NCBI GenBank assembly: GCA_002862125.1
Contig: PHSP01000004.1
Location: forward strand, 104,935-168,934
From: Methylobacter sp. KS41
GTDB taxonomy: Bacteria; Pseudomonadota; Gammaproteobacteria; Methylococcales; Methylomonadaceae
DNA: 64,000 bases
Direction: 5' to 3'
The translations under genes were made by a program, and so were the position numbers. The notes under the pieces were generated by a model, which was not told the DNA's origin, ran no database searches, and saw only the letters and a list, made by a program, of their open reading frames with translations. This document shows positions 55,083-64,000 of the stretch, piece by piece; within the stretch, counting starts at the first letter, position 1, and every line of letters begins with the position of its first letter.

Positions 55083-56128
55083 TATTATTACTTTACCAGT
55101 AAATACACGATAACCAGGGCAGCAAATAACCCAGGCGATTTTAACTACGTAGCTTATTAAAGTGGACCCCTCTGTCCAGACAAATATTCATTGAGTTTAA
55201 GATAGAGTCCTGTCCACATTACAGCTGAATGGCGCTGCCCCAATTCTTCTATACGGAGTAGAGACTGGAAAACGGTTCTGGCGTTTCGCGAAGCAAAAAG
55301 CAGGAATCAAGGCAATAAGCATATTGAATTTCGTATGATTGCAATGGATGGCCGTTGTATCTGGTTACGCAGTTTTGTTCAGTTAATTGAAGAAAACGGT
55401 AAAGTAACCGGACTATTCGGCTACATGGTTGATATAACCATGAAAAAAAGGCAGAAGAACAATTGCGGCTGGCGGCAACCTCATTTGAAAGTCTGCAAGG
55501 CATCATGATTACCGATAAGAATTCCAAAATACTACGGGTAAACAAAGCCTTTACAGAAATAACCGGATACTCTGAACAGCAAGTCATAGGAAGAAACCCG
55601 AGAATGCTTGAATCCGGGCGGCATGACCCTACGTTTTATCAGGAACAACGGGGAAAATTAGCTGCAAATGGGCGCTTTGAAGGCGAGATATGGAATCGCC
55701 GGAAAAACGGCGAAATCTATCTGGAGTGGCAAACGATTACCGCGGTAAAAAATGATGACGGTGAAGTGAGCCACTATGTCCACGTATTTTCGGATATTAC
55801 CGAGAAAAAAGATGTAGAAAACAAAATCTTTGAGATGGCTTTTTATGATCCTTTAACCAGATTACCTAACCGGCGTTTACTGCTGGACAAATTTGAACAG
55901 GAGCTGGCCAGCGCGAAAAGGCATAACCGGTTCGGCGCTGTTATATTTATGGATTTGGATCATTTTAAATTACTTAACGATTCCCAAGGACATCTTGTTG
56001 GCGATCAATTGCTCATTCAAGTTGCAAACTGCCTGATTATGGTTCTCAGGGAAGAAGACACGCCAGCCCGTTTGGGCGGGGATGAATTCATTGTATTACT
56101 GCATGCAAATTCAGCTTATTTAAACATA
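55083..56128 (+). pseudogene. PAS and GGDEF part of the broken c-di-GMP gene
   Basis: Directly after the IS5 element, YYYFTSKYTITRAANNPGD runs into a stop, followed by about 100 bases with remnants of another element (AGTGGACCCCTCTGTCCAGA and a TCCTGTCCAC echo). From about 55270 a PAC segment (HIEFRMIAMDGRCIWLRSFV) is readable; a shift near 55445 leads into a PAS domain (ESLQGIMITDKNSKILRVNK, then ITGYSEQQVIGRNPRML) and the first half of GGDEF (FYDPLTRLPNRRLLLDKFEQ, RLGGDEFIVLLHANSAYLN). It is cut at 56128 by an IS630-family element. Confidence 0.85.
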
Positions 56129-57543
56129 TAGATTTTCAGAAATTAAATTTCCAAAAATGTAAAAAAGAGCTCCTTTGAGGATATGCTTGTTTCTACCAAG
56201 AAAAAGCCCTCAAAGGAGTATTTGAATGATAACACTCAGTTTCTCAAAATCAATTGTAGAAAAGCTGCAAAAGAACCTGGAAATAGCACTGGCATTAAGC
56301 AATATCCGGTTATATCGATTAGCGCAGACCTTACTCTGGTATTCTGAAGGTGAAAGCATCAAACAAATCGCAAAACTGATAGGCGTGTGCGGAAAAACCA
56401 TTATCACTTGGTTGAAAACTTTTATGTACAAAGGCATTGCCTGGTTAACAGGCCTCCATTATCAAGGACGTGGTCGCAAAGATAAGCTGACTCAAGAGCA
56501 AAGGCAGGGATTAATCAAGTTGATAAAAGCGGGGCCTGAAGCCAATGGCTTTCATTGTGGCGTATGGAACAGTGCCATGATTGCGGAGATTATCTGGCTC
56601 AAGTTTGAGGTTCGCTACAACTTGAACTACCTGTCTTGCCTGTTGAAAAAATTGGGTTTTAGCTACCAAAAGGCACGCTTCATCAGTGATCGTCACGAGG
56701 AAGAAAAGTATGAGCTCACCAGAAGAGAATGGTTGGACATAACCTTGCCCGCTATTATCAACAAAGCGAAAGCTGAAAACAGCGTGGTTTTATTTGGCGA
56801 TGAGGTGTCATTTGCCATGTGGGGTTCATTGTCGCGAACTTGGGCACCGATAGGGCAGCAACCGACGGTTAAAACAACAGGGATTCGCAAAGGCTTGAAA
56901 ATGTTTGGTACGATTGAGCTAAAAGGCGGCAGCTTTCAATATTTGCACTCACTGGCTTACGAGTTAAAGCCAAAGTCACTTAAATTGCTGAAAGAGGCAA
57001 AGTTACCCGCAGAGTTGCTTGCGCTTTTGAAGACCCTGAAAAATCAGAAATATGCCACCAAACAGCTATTCCTGACGGCGTTGAACAGTCTCGCCGGCGG
57101 GCCGCTAATTAATCAGCATCAATCGATTATCTTGCAACATACTGAAACATCAGGACGCTTTAATGGCGAGAGTTATGTTGAATTTTTAAAGCAGCTGTTG
57201 GCTTATTATCAGGGCAAAATCATTCTCATCGAAGATGGCGCTCCTTATCATGGCAGCCATGTCGTTAAAGAATTTAAGTTGGCGTATGAGGACCGCTTGA
57301 CGATTGAAAGGCTACCCGCTTTTTCCCCTGACTATAATCCTATTGAGAAACTCTGGAAAAATACTAAAAAGGATTCGACCCATCTGAAGTACTTTAAAAC
57401 GTTTGAAGATTTGCATGCTTCAGTCATAAAAACCTTCAAAACTTATATGCAAGATGCCGGTAAAATTCTTTGCGTAATGAAAAAAATGCGTGAGGATTTT
57501 GCGATCACTGTATGAATTTTACCGGACTAAGCCGGAAATTATT
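56129..57543 (+). mobile_element. IS630-family insertion sequence (about 1.4 kb) inside the GGDEF domain
   Basis: The element lies between TA dinucleotides at 56127-56128 and 57544-57545. Removing it with one TA gives SAYLNISEKTIAADQARTVA in frame, so the borders are well supported. Terminal repeats are short and imperfect (AAATTTCC / GGAAATTATT). It is distinct from the IS630 element at 49229. Confidence 0.85.
56226..57515 (+). CDS. IS630-family transposase (429 aa)
   Basis: Helix-turn-helix region GESIKQIAKLIGVCGKTIIT, winged linker SCLLKKLGFSYQKARFISDR, then a DDE core: VVLFGDEVSFAMWGSLSRTW (Asp), KIILIEDGAPYHGSHVVK (Asp) and PAFSPDYNPIEKLWKNTKKD (Glu). It is longer than the copy at 49235 and only distantly related to it. 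The gene appears intact. Confidence 0.92.
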   Translation: MITLSFSKSIVEKLQKNLEIALALSNIRLYRLAQTLLWYSEGESIKQIAKLIGVCGKTIITWLKTFMYKGIAWLTGLHYQGRGRKDKLTQEQRQGLIKLIKAGPEANGFHCGVWNSAMIAEIIWLKFEVRYNLNYLSCLLKKLGFSYQKARFISDRHEEEKYELTRREWLDITLPAIINKAKAENSVVLFGDEVSFAMWGSLSRTWAPIGQQPTVKTTGIRKGLKMFGTIELKGGSFQYLHSLAYELKPKSLKLLKEAKLPAELLALLKTLKNQKYATKQLFLTALNSLAGGPLINQHQSIILQHTETSGRFNGESYVEFLKQLLAYYQGKIILIEDGAPYHGSHVVKEFKLAYEDRLTIERLPAFSPDYNPIEKLWKNTKKDSTHLKYFKTFEDLHASVIKTFKTYMQDAGKILCVMKKMREDFAITV

Positions 57544-58553
57544 TATCTGAAAAACTATAGCCGCCGATCAAGCCCGGACCGTCGCAGAGAAAATCAAAGG
57601 GAAATTAAATGAACCGTTTGTGCTTAATCAAAATCAGCATAAAATTTCGACCAGCATCGGTATTACCCTGTTTCCCGACAATAACGAAAGCCCTGAGGCG
57701 CTTCTTCAACAAGCCGATATAGCCATGTATCGCTCCAAGGCCAGCGGGCGCAATACCGTCAGCTTTTTCACTCCAGCATGCAGGAAGCGGCTGATTTGCG
57801 CATGAATCTTGAGCGGGATATCAGAACTGCTATCGATAGCGGCCAATTTATATTGTGTTACCAGCCGCAATTTGATGCCGGAGGGGCATTGCTTAGCGCG
57901 GAAGCCCTGATACGCTGGAAACACCTGAAAAAGGGCATGCTCTTGCCCGTTGATTTTATCCCCATAGCAGAGGAAAGCAATTTGATTCTGGCAATAGGGC
58001 AATGGGTTTTATTGGAAACCTGTAACCAGATAAAAGCCTGGCAAGATGCAGGATTTATACTGCCGCTCATATCAGCTAATGTCAGTTATCGTCAATTCAG
58101 GCAGCAGAATTTTATCAGCCAGGTAAAACACGCCCTTGACAGTAGCGGAATTGCGCCGCATCTGCTGGGTATTGAGCTAACTGAAAGTACGATGATTGTT
58201 GATATTAACGATACGGTAACTAAAATAAAGGCATTAAAAGCGCTGGGTATTTCAATTGCCTTGGATGAATTCGGTACGGGTTATTCTTCATTAATGTATT
58301 TGAAACAGATGCCGATTGATACATTAAAAATAGATGAGAAGTTCGTCAGAGACATATCAACGGACTCCAATGACGCCGTTATTGTAGAAACCATAATCAC
58401 CTAGCGAAGCACCTGAACTTGGATGTTGTTGCGGTAGGCATGGAAACGGCAGAACAATTTGCTTTTTTAAAGCAACAAGGATGTCGAAGCTTTCAAGGCT
58501 TTCATTTTAGCCGCCCACTTCATTCTTCCGAGTTCGCTGAAAAGTATTTTTAA
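57544..58553 (+). pseudogene. Second half of GGDEF and EAL domain of the broken c-di-GMP gene
   Basis: From the IS border, ADQARTVAEKIKGKLNEPFV and STSIGITLFPDNNESPEALL, QADIAMYRSKASGRN complete the GGDEF domain. A frameshift near 57775 leads to the EAL domain: ILCYQPQFDAGGALLSAEAL (EAL-type motif AEALIRW), LTESTMIVDINDTVTKIKAL, LDEFGTGYSSLMYLKQMPID and LKIDEKFVRDI. A last shift near 58400 separates LNLDVVAVGMETAEQF and the end CRSFQGFHFSRPLHSSEFAE. The intact ancestor would have been a membrane MASE1-PAS-PAS-GGDEF-EAL enzyme. Confidence 0.88.
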
Positions 58554-58670
58554 CCTAATTTAAGTTGAGCAACCAGTAGTCAGATACTACGCGTGACACT
58601 TTAAGACCAAGCCGTTAGTGGTGAGTCCTTAGACTCCGATCAAGAGAACCTTGTCTTGCCAGCATGGTTT

Positions 58671-59360
58671 TCAGTTAAAACAGGCATTCTTGATGGCATG
58701 CCTGATCGTTGCAACAGCCTGCTCATTTAATTGACCCACCCTGTTGTGCTGTCGGCATAGCGCGCCTCTAAATCCGAGATAATCCGGCCGGTAAGACATG
58801 AGTCCGGCTATGTCTTCCAATCTCAGCGAACCCGCCAATCCACATATCAATTGCCGGGCTTTAGCTTGGGTAACAAATTGCGCTATCTCCATTTTTGTCA
58901 TCTGCAAGGTTAATGAACCCTGATGTTTATTCATGGTATCCAGCATAACGCCCTTAAAACCAGCCTCTTTCAGTAAGTCCAATATGTTAAGTTCAGGTTG
59001 TGTATCGGCAAATAACACAGCGATTAATGCATTGTTCTGCACTGTCAAGGCAGATAATCTCTTAACAGTCCCGTGCCAGTCATCTCCTGGAAAGAAACCT
59101 ATTTTTACATAATCAACACCTGTTTCAGTCATCGCCTTGACAGCATTAAAAACCGGAGCCGGCTGCATCGGCATGTCACCAATAGTTGCGCTGACAGGAC
59201 ATCGGCCATTAACTCCGGCAACAATCTGTGTAACAGTATCTATATCCAATGCACCCAGAGCGCCCAAAGCGGGTTGTTTAAGATCTATAATATCAACGTG
59301 CGCGCTCAACACCAACCGGGCTTCCGCCATGCTGTTTACACTGGCAAGCATTCCGGTCAT
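58671..59360 (-). CDS. mfnB: (5-formylfuran-3-yl)methyl phosphate synthase-like protein (MfnB family)
   Basis: A 229-aa TIM-barrel protein of the MfnB/DUF556 family, which makes the furan precursor of methanofuran from glyceraldehyde 3-phosphate. Recognisable blocks: LASVNSMAEARLVLSAHVDI, IDLKQPALGALGALD (catalytic Lys), VSATIGDMPM, YVKIGFFPGDDW and GLAGSLRLEDIAGLMSYRPD, LGFRGALC. In methylotrophs methanofuran-type cofactors serve the formyltransferase/hydrolase complex. It overlaps the DUF447 gene by 4 bases. Confidence 0.88.
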   Translation of the reverse strand: MTGMLASVNSMAEARLVLSAHVDIIDLKQPALGALGALDIDTVTQIVAGVNGRCPVSATIGDMPMQPAPVFNAVKAMTETGVDYVKIGFFPGDDWHGTVKRLSALTVQNNALIAVLFADTQPELNILDLLKEAGFKGVMLDTMNKHQGSLTLQMTKMEIAQFVTQAKARQLICGLAGSLRLEDIAGLMSYRPDYLGFRGALCRQHNRVGQLNEQAVATIRHAIKNACFN

Positions 59361-59920
59361 GCCTTGACCTCCGCCTTATATTTTTCTATGACTGCCATCA
59401 GCCAAGCCCAAGCTTCCAATTCTCTTTCACCCGCTGTTTTTTCAAGACCAATACGAAGATAGTCAATTTCAACCGCTATTTTTTCTATTGGCAGCCTGTT
59501 TAACCGGCTGGTTAAGATAGCTGCTTCCAGTACTGAGAACTGGGCGCGGTTAAAGCCCCTAAAAGGCGAGTGATTAACGGTATGCACGGCTTTGCAGAAT
59601 AACCTTGGCCGGATGGAATCATCTTCAATTCGCACCAGTTCTACTTCTGTATGCGCCAACGCACATTCAAGCACCTTACCGTTGATTTTTTCCGCCGGGA
59701 CTAACGGCCAGTCGCGCCGTCCGGTTAAACAGCCCGCAAACACACGGACATCATCACAATAGTTGAGCACCGCTGTTTTAGTTTCCAGCAGATTATTAAG
59801 GGTCAAAGATGGACGAAACGGCTGAATAATAAAGTCATCGCTGCGGACAAGAATTCCCATCGGCGAAATGTGGGCTAAACCAGAACTATTCTGTGTAGTA
59901 ATTATTGTTTCTTGAATCAT
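59357..59920 (-). CDS. DUF447-family protein of the C1-cofactor gene set
   Basis: A 187-aa DUF447 protein (FMN-binding split-barrel-like): IQETIITTQNSSGLAHISPM, then GILVRSDDFIIQPFRPSLTL and the C-terminal GFNRAQFSVLEAAILTSRLN. DUF447 genes are shared by methanogens and H4MPT-using methylotrophs and are assigned to H4MPT/methanofuran metabolism; the reaction is not established. It overlaps both neighbours by 1-4 bases, so the four - strand genes form one unit. Confidence 0.85.
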   Translation of the reverse strand: MIQETIITTQNSSGLAHISPMGILVRSDDFIIQPFRPSLTLNNLLETKTAVLNYCDDVRVFAGCLTGRRDWPLVPAEKINGKVLECALAHTEVELVRIEDDSIRPRLFCKAVHTVNHSPFRGFNRAQFSVLEAAILTSRLNRLPIEKIAVEIDYLRIGLEKTAGERELEAWAWLMAVIEKYKAEVKA

Positions 59921-61308
59921 TATTTCTTTTGTAAAGTAGTACCTGACGGTTTAAAAGTATGGAGATCAACTGTTAGTTCCGCCTGATCGGTAGCGCAGCC
60001 CCAGTTCAATGTCTGGTCCTGGGTGTAACGTTTGCCTAATTGCCAGGCTATTTCTGCGCGCGCCAGTTCAACGCCCAGATAAAAAGCATGTCCACCGTCA
60101 TTTTCAATGTTCAGTTTGGGAAATAAGTCAAACGGATCAGTGGCGCTGCGCATGCCATCACGATTAAAAATATGCAGCCCCTCGGCGCTGTTTTGAATAC
60201 GAAAGCTTGGGTCTCTGATTTGTCCGGCAAGCTCCCTGATTTCTTCCAGTGAATAAGGAAATGGGGAAATCTCATGCAGAGCCATCAAACCAGGATCGAT
60301 ATGTTTCGGTAACGTATCATATTCTTTTGATGCGAACATGATGCGCCGCGCCAAATCCGCTTCTTTTATAGCCCGGCAGGCGTGTTTGCTAACTTCCGTT
60401 GCCAGGATGTTATTGATATCGAGCTCCGAGCAAATACCCAGCATTAAGGCATTCATACCCGCAGTATCCGCGTGAGTCAATTCGGTAATATTGCCAACAC
60501 CCATCATTATTTCAACATCCGGATGATTTTTTCTGACTTCGTGATAACGCACAATGGATTGCGTGAAGCCAAAATGCAGCGGGTCTAAAATCGGATCGAC
60601 GATAAAAGCATGATTCTTTGCCTGCATCACCTTGATGGCTCTATCCAGTGACGCCAAATCTTCATGTTTTTCCGGGATTAAAACCGGCGTTGCAGCCACT
60701 TCATCAGCGATCCAGAGCGTGCTCTCATGCAGACTAAGCATATAATCAGCCCCCGCTTTGCCGCCTCTGAGCAAATCATTTTCATCCAAAGAATCGATGC
60801 TGACAGTAAATCCCTCCTGCTTCAGGGTCCGGATGATCTCTTCCAGGTGAGGAAAATCCGTGCTGGGCAAACAGCCTATATCAATCACATCAGCGCCATT
60901 TTTTTTATAGTAGCAGGCGCGTTTAACCACCTCTTCAACACTGACATTCGGCGCATCGACAATTTCAGCAAAGATTTTGACGCTGTAACGGCTTAAGTCG
61001 GGTTTTTGCGCGGCTTTGCCAAAATACTCAGGTAAGTCCTTGAGCTCTTCCGGCCCACGCTCTATAGGCAAGCCCATTATTTTTGACAAGGCCTCCAGAT
61101 CACCGCGGCAACGTCCCGGTACAAGAATCCGGTCAGCCCCAAAGGTATCGGTGAGCCTGCGCCCTATCATATCCGCGGTCATTAATGCCGCTACTTTCAG
61201 CCCCAGTTGATATACGGTGTAGGTAAAATCGGGCCGCATTTTTTCCAGAATATTACGCAGTTGTTTTTCCGCCAGCTTGCCGGTAAGAAAAAGTATGTGT
61301 TCACTCAT
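59920..61308 (-). CDS. Dihydropteroate-synthase-like protein of the H4MPT gene set
   Basis: A 462-aa protein: an N-terminal domain of about 140 residues (ILFLTGKLAEKQLRNILEKM, VPGRCRGDLEALSKIMGLPI, RGPEELKDLPEYF) and a DHPS-type pterin-binding barrel (NGADVIDIGCLPSTDFPHLE, VSIDSLDENDLLRGGKAGAD, IVDPILDPLHFGFTQSIVRY, MMGVGNITELTHADTAGMNA). It is the paralogue found with H4MPT genes of archaea and methylotrophs, where it is thought to act in pterin cofactor synthesis. Its start overlaps the stop of the 162-aa gene. Confidence 0.85.
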   Translation of the reverse strand: MSEHILFLTGKLAEKQLRNILEKMRPDFTYTVYQLGLKVAALMTADMIGRRLTDTFGADRILVPGRCRGDLEALSKIMGLPIERGPEELKDLPEYFGKAAQKPDLSRYSVKIFAEIVDAPNVSVEEVVKRACYYKKNGADVIDIGCLPSTDFPHLEEIIRTLKQEGFTVSIDSLDENDLLRGGKAGADYMLSLHESTLWIADEVAATPVLIPEKHEDLASLDRAIKVMQAKNHAFIVDPILDPLHFGFTQSIVRYHEVRKNHPDVEIMMGVGNITELTHADTAGMNALMLGICSELDINNILATEVSKHACRAIKEADLARRIMFASKEYDTLPKHIDPGLMALHEISPFPYSLEEIRELAGQIRDPSFRIQNSAEGLHIFNRDGMRSATDPFDLFPKLNIENDGGHAFYLGVELARAEIAWQLGKRYTQDQTLNWGCATDQAELTVDLHTFKPSGTTLQKK

Positions 61309-61796
61309 TAACCTTCCGCCTCTGGAGAAGTAGCAAAATCATTCAACTTAATAACAGACTCGTAAAGCTTGGAAACGTAATCCAGCCGTTCTTTAACGGT
61401 AATAATCAATTCAACAACGCTTTCAACGACAGTGGTGTATTCGAAAGTTCTTAAAATTCTCGTGCCATCCAAATCGATTTTGCGTGGACAACCCATCACT
61501 TTTTTACCCCCGGGCGCAGTGGTTTCCATCTCCGGCGCAATTTCACGAGGATAAACAATAATGGGAACACGGCATTTCCCGGCCTGTGAATACAAGGTAG
61601 TTACCAGTGCGCGCTTAGCCACTCTATTTGAGCCCACAGGCGCCATCGCAAAAATATGGCAATTACCTTTATAAAAACGCCCAACCGGTGGTGGTGATGC
61701 GGTCTCTTCACTGTACATGAGTGTTTCTTCCAGGAAGTCATTGACATTAAATCCGTACATTTTTAGGGCCTCTTCCGCAGCCTGACTGAGATACAA
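61308..61796 (-). CDS. Conserved protein of the H4MPT/methanofuran gene set, function unknown
   Basis: A 162-aa protein with no motif I can assign to a reaction. It reads LSQAAEEALKMYGFNVNDFL, CHIFAMAPVGSNRVAKRALV, GKKVMGCPRKIDLDGTRILR and TTVVESVVELIITVKERLDY. It contains two cysteines (CHIF, MGCP) and is mixed alpha/beta. Its place as first gene of the tightly overlapping unit with the DHPS-like, DUF447 and mfnB genes marks it as one of the methylotrophy C1-cofactor proteins. The 80-base gap to folP should hold divergent promoters. Confidence 0.7.
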   Translation of the reverse strand: MYLSQAAEEALKMYGFNVNDFLEETLMYSEETASPPPVGRFYKGNCHIFAMAPVGSNRVAKRALVTTLYSQAGKCRVPIIVYPREIAPEMETTAPGGKKVMGCPRKIDLDGTRILRTFEYTTVVESVVELIITVKERLDYVSKLYESVIKLNDFATSPEAEG

Positions 61797-61876
61797 ATCA
61801 GCATCATCCCGGGTAAGCAGGAAACCCGGGCATTCCTCTATATAATGAGCAGAACCGGTGATAGCCCAAACTAATC

Positions 61877-62785
61877 ATGATTTATTCATTACAATATTCA
61901 GAGTCAAAAGTATTGGCCATTATACCCGAATCTTTACACCGCAACGCACAGGAACTAAGAGACATGTTCAATCAACCCGATAAACCGCTGATTATGGGAA
62001 TCTTAAATATTACCCCGGATAGTTTTTCTGATGGGGGCAAATTTACGGATATTAATGAAGCCCTGCAGCAGGTTGAGCGGATGCTGGCTGAGGGCGTTGA
62101 TATTATTGATATTGGCGGAGAATCAACGCGACCGGGATCGAACCCGGTTGCTGCTGCAGATCAACAAAAGCGGGTTATTCCGGTAATAACGGCCATCAGG
62201 CAACAGTTAAAAAGCTCTATTTTAATCAGCATTGATACCACTTCGAGCGAAGTCGCCAAAGCGGCTCTGGCAGCCGGAGCAAATATAATCAATGATGTTT
62301 CAGCTGGACAGGATGATGAAGCCATATTGGCATTGGCGGCACAAACGAATGCGCCGGTTATTTTGATGCACAGTCAGGGCGCGCCAAAAACCATGCAGGA
62401 TAATCCTTTTTATAATGATGTTGTCCGGGAAGTCATCGAGTTCTTGAAAAAAAGAATCCATGCGGCATTAAAGGCAGGAATCAAAAAGGAAAAGATAGCC
62501 ATCGATCCGGGTATCGGTTTTGGTAAACGCAAGCAGGATAATCTTGATTTACTGGCGCATCTGGATGCGCTGGTGGCGCTGGGCTTCCCGGTCCTTTTAG
62601 GCACCAGCCGCAAGCGCTTTATGGGTACAATCTGTGCTGTGACGGAACCCTCGGAACTGGTTACAGCGACTGCAATTACCACCGCTTTAGGCGTTTTGGC
62701 GGGCGTGCGGATTTTCCGGGTGCATGATATCAAGGAAAACCGGCAGGCGGCAGATATAGCGTGGGCGATCAAACAAAGCCGGTAG
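61877..62785 (+). CDS. folP: Dihydropteroate synthase FolP
   Basis: A 302-aa DHPS joining p-aminobenzoate to dihydropterin pyrophosphate in folate synthesis. Canonical blocks: IMGILNITPDSFSDGGKF, VDIIDIGGESTRPGSNPV, ISIDTTSSEVAKAALAAGAN, IINDVSAGQDDEAI, IAIDPGIGFGKRKQDNLDLL and LLGTSRKRFMG. The first 30 residues are not conserved; ATG 61964 (MFNQPDKPLIMG) is another possible start. It is divergent from the DHPS-like H4MPT gene, so two pterin synthases lie side by side. Confidence 0.92.
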   Translation: MIYSLQYSESKVLAIIPESLHRNAQELRDMFNQPDKPLIMGILNITPDSFSDGGKFTDINEALQQVERMLAEGVDIIDIGGESTRPGSNPVAAADQQKRVIPVITAIRQQLKSSILISIDTTSSEVAKAALAAGANIINDVSAGQDDEAILALAAQTNAPVILMHSQGAPKTMQDNPFYNDVVREVIEFLKKRIHAALKAGIKKEKIAIDPGIGFGKRKQDNLDLLAHLDALVALGFPVLLGTSRKRFMGTICAVTEPSELVTATAITTALGVLAGVRIFRVHDIKENRQAADIAWAIKQSR

Positions 62786-63137
62786 CTTTAAAATTTGGAT
62801 TTCGATAGCCGGAAACTTCGAGAGATGACGAATAACCTTACAGAAGAGTATTTATGTACCCGTGAAGCAGTTCATAAACATGCCCCTTTTTCGGCTTGCA
62901 TTAATAAGCCCGGCCTTTGCCTGAGGCGATTTAACTTTTCTGACGGGCTGGCAAGCAAATAAACTCAATGAATTATAAATTCTGTATGATAATCACCTGC
63001 CGCTACTATCTTGAAACGCTCTTAACCAACAACCACTAAAACTGTTAATCTCGCATAAAGTTTTGTGGTTTATCATTGAGCACTACTCAGTTTCCAATAC
63101 CCATCTGTTTATTTATTTTCAGTTTTATATTAACCCT
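62786..63137. other. Non-coding stretch after folP
   Basis: 352 bases, AT-rich toward the right. I see no terminator hairpin with a T-run, no RNA gene and no conserved frame. The promoter of the downstream membrane protein is presumably here. Confidence 0.35.
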
Positions 63138-64000
63138 ATGAAAAACATTGATTTTCCTGTCCCTTATAACAGAATTTATTCTTTGTTGTTATTGCTGACA
63201 CTCTTTATTGGTTCAACAGAAGGGTGGGCTAAACCGGCCGAACCGGACAAAAGCCAAAAAAACACAAGCCTTGAATTTACCAAAGATGCGCTACAGGCCA
63301 AAATTGATGCCACCAACACCCGCCAAGGGCTTGATGATGCGCTTAAATCAAAGGTGCTGTCTATTTATCAATCCGCACAAGATAATTTAAGCAACAGCGA
63401 AAACTTTAAAGTGCGAATTGCTAACTTTACTAAATCAGTAAAACAAGCGCCTGAGCAAACCAAAAAACTGCAAAAAGAAATCGAGCAAACCCTGCTAAAG
63501 ATATCCAAACAAAAACCAGAGGATTTTCGCAGAATCCCTACTGATGAAATGAATCAGCGCCTGATTATTGAGAAAGGAAAAATAAGCAGCTTGGATGAAC
63601 AAATCAAAACCCTGGAAAATGAACTGGTTTTGCAACAGGCCCGTCCGCCTCTCATTCGCGAGGAGACAGTAACGGCAAAACAGGATCTGGATGCAACGCA
63701 AAAAAAACTGGAAGCACCCATTGATAAAGCTATTTCAAAACTGGAAGCTGAAGCCATTCAGGCCAATTTAAAAACGTTGATCGATGCGCGCACGGCGGAA
63801 TTAAAAATGCTGGATGTCGAAGCAATCAGTAATCCGGCCAGGGTGGAATTGCTTAAAACCGAACTTCGCTTGCTGGACATTCAAAAAAATGCGCTGCTTC
63901 CTGTTATTAGTTCGATTGAAAACCTGTTAACCGAGCGTCAGCAACAGGAAGCCCAGCAAATGCAGGCGGCACTCAGTCAAGCAGAAAAAGAACTGTCGGG
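63138..64000 (+). CDS. N-terminal part of a mechanosensitive-channel-like protein (KefA/MscK type)
   Basis: The frame is open from ATG 63138 to the end of the window (287 residues), so the gene continues outside. A signal peptide (YSLLLLLTLFIGSTEGWA) is followed by a long periplasmic coiled-coil region: LDDALKSKVLSIYQSAQDNL, QAPEQTKKLQKEIEQTLLK and MNQRLIIEKGKISSLDEQIK, then QQARPPLIREET. This is the MscS-porin-type N-terminal domain of large MscK/YjeP channels. The channel domain itself is beyond the window, so the identity is good but incomplete. Confidence 0.8.
   Translation, partial: MKNIDFPVPYNRIYSLLLLLTLFIGSTEGWAKPAEPDKSQKNTSLEFTKDALQAKIDATNTRQGLDDALKSKVLSIYQSAQDNLSNSENFKVRIANFTKSVKQAPEQTKKLQKEIEQTLLKISKQKPEDFRRIPTDEMNQRLIIEKGKISSLDEQIKTLENELVLQQARPPLIREETVTAKQDLDATQKKLEAPIDKAISKLEAEAIQANLKTLIDARTAELKMLDVEAISNPARVELLKTELRLLDIQKNALLPVISSIENLLTERQQQEAQQMQAALSQAEKELS

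Overview
The window looks like chromosomal DNA from a methanotrophic gammaproteobacterium (Methylococcales; genus not resolvable here). It combines serine-cycle genes (malyl-CoA lyase, malate thiokinase, serine-glyoxylate aminotransferase, hydroxypyruvate reductase) with a tetrahydromethanopterin/methanofuran-type gene set (mfnB, DUF447, a dihydropteroate-synthase-like protein). It also has a Pst phosphate system, an MEP-pathway ispG and many small palindromic repeats and insertion sequences. No rRNA, tRNA or CRISPR array was recognised.

Region 1 (1-21.6 kb, + strand) is a large cobalamin cluster: cobN (3' end), a ChlI/ChlD-type chelatase subunit, cbiE, a cbiX-cbiC fusion, cbiD, cobI, cobM, cbiG, a cobJ-cobK fusion, cobW, cobB, cobC and cbiB. 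Many of the genes overlap by ATGA. It holds early-cobalt (CbiX/CbiD/CbiG) genes together with a CobN-type chelatase. Two accessory inserts break it: a 1547-aa helicase-nuclease gene between cbiG and cobJK, and a 1.2-kb stretch between cobW and cobB holding a miniature element, a frameshifted antitoxin and a hicBA pair framed by direct repeats.

Region 2 (21.6-31.8 kb) has thrB, the B12-dependent ethanolamine ammonia-lyase genes eutBC, and pstSCAB on the - strand behind a clear Pho box plus -10. A J-domain/zinc-ribbon/PilZ protein, a HAD phosphatase-like gene and a rhodanese lipoprotein follow.

Region 3 (31.8-40.4 kb) is the B12-dependent ribonucleotide reductase locus. nrdJ follows two NrdR boxes spaced 31 bp and carries a 377-aa LAGLIDADG intein at its NPCGEQ motif. 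The small subunit gene nrdJb is separated from it by a DUF3800 gene. Downstream are an unassigned coiled-coil membrane protein, a decayed RAYT transposase with inverted REPs, and a 42-bp tandem array with phased GAACAATGTTC dyads.

Region 4 (40.4-49.2 kb) has an SRPBCC protein, tpm, a SEL1-repeat protein, and the serine-cycle module mcl-mtkA-mtkB (-) divergent from sgaA-hprA (+), then a Uma2-type nuclease gene.

Region 5 (49.2-58.6 kb) is rich in insertion sequences: an IS630 element that has cut off the left part of an IS3 element, then ispG, then a MASE1-PAS-GGDEF-EAL gene destroyed by an IS5-family element, a second IS630-family element and several frameshifts. Conceptual removal of either intact IS with one TA restores the local reading frame.

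Region 6 (58.6-64 kb) has the C1-cofactor genes mfnB, a DUF447 gene, the DHPS-like gene and a 162-aa unknown (-), divergent from folP (+). The window ends inside a mechanosensitive-channel-like gene. Three products depend on or make B12 chemistry (cobalamin cluster, EutBC, NrdJ), so cobalamin is a recurring theme of the window.
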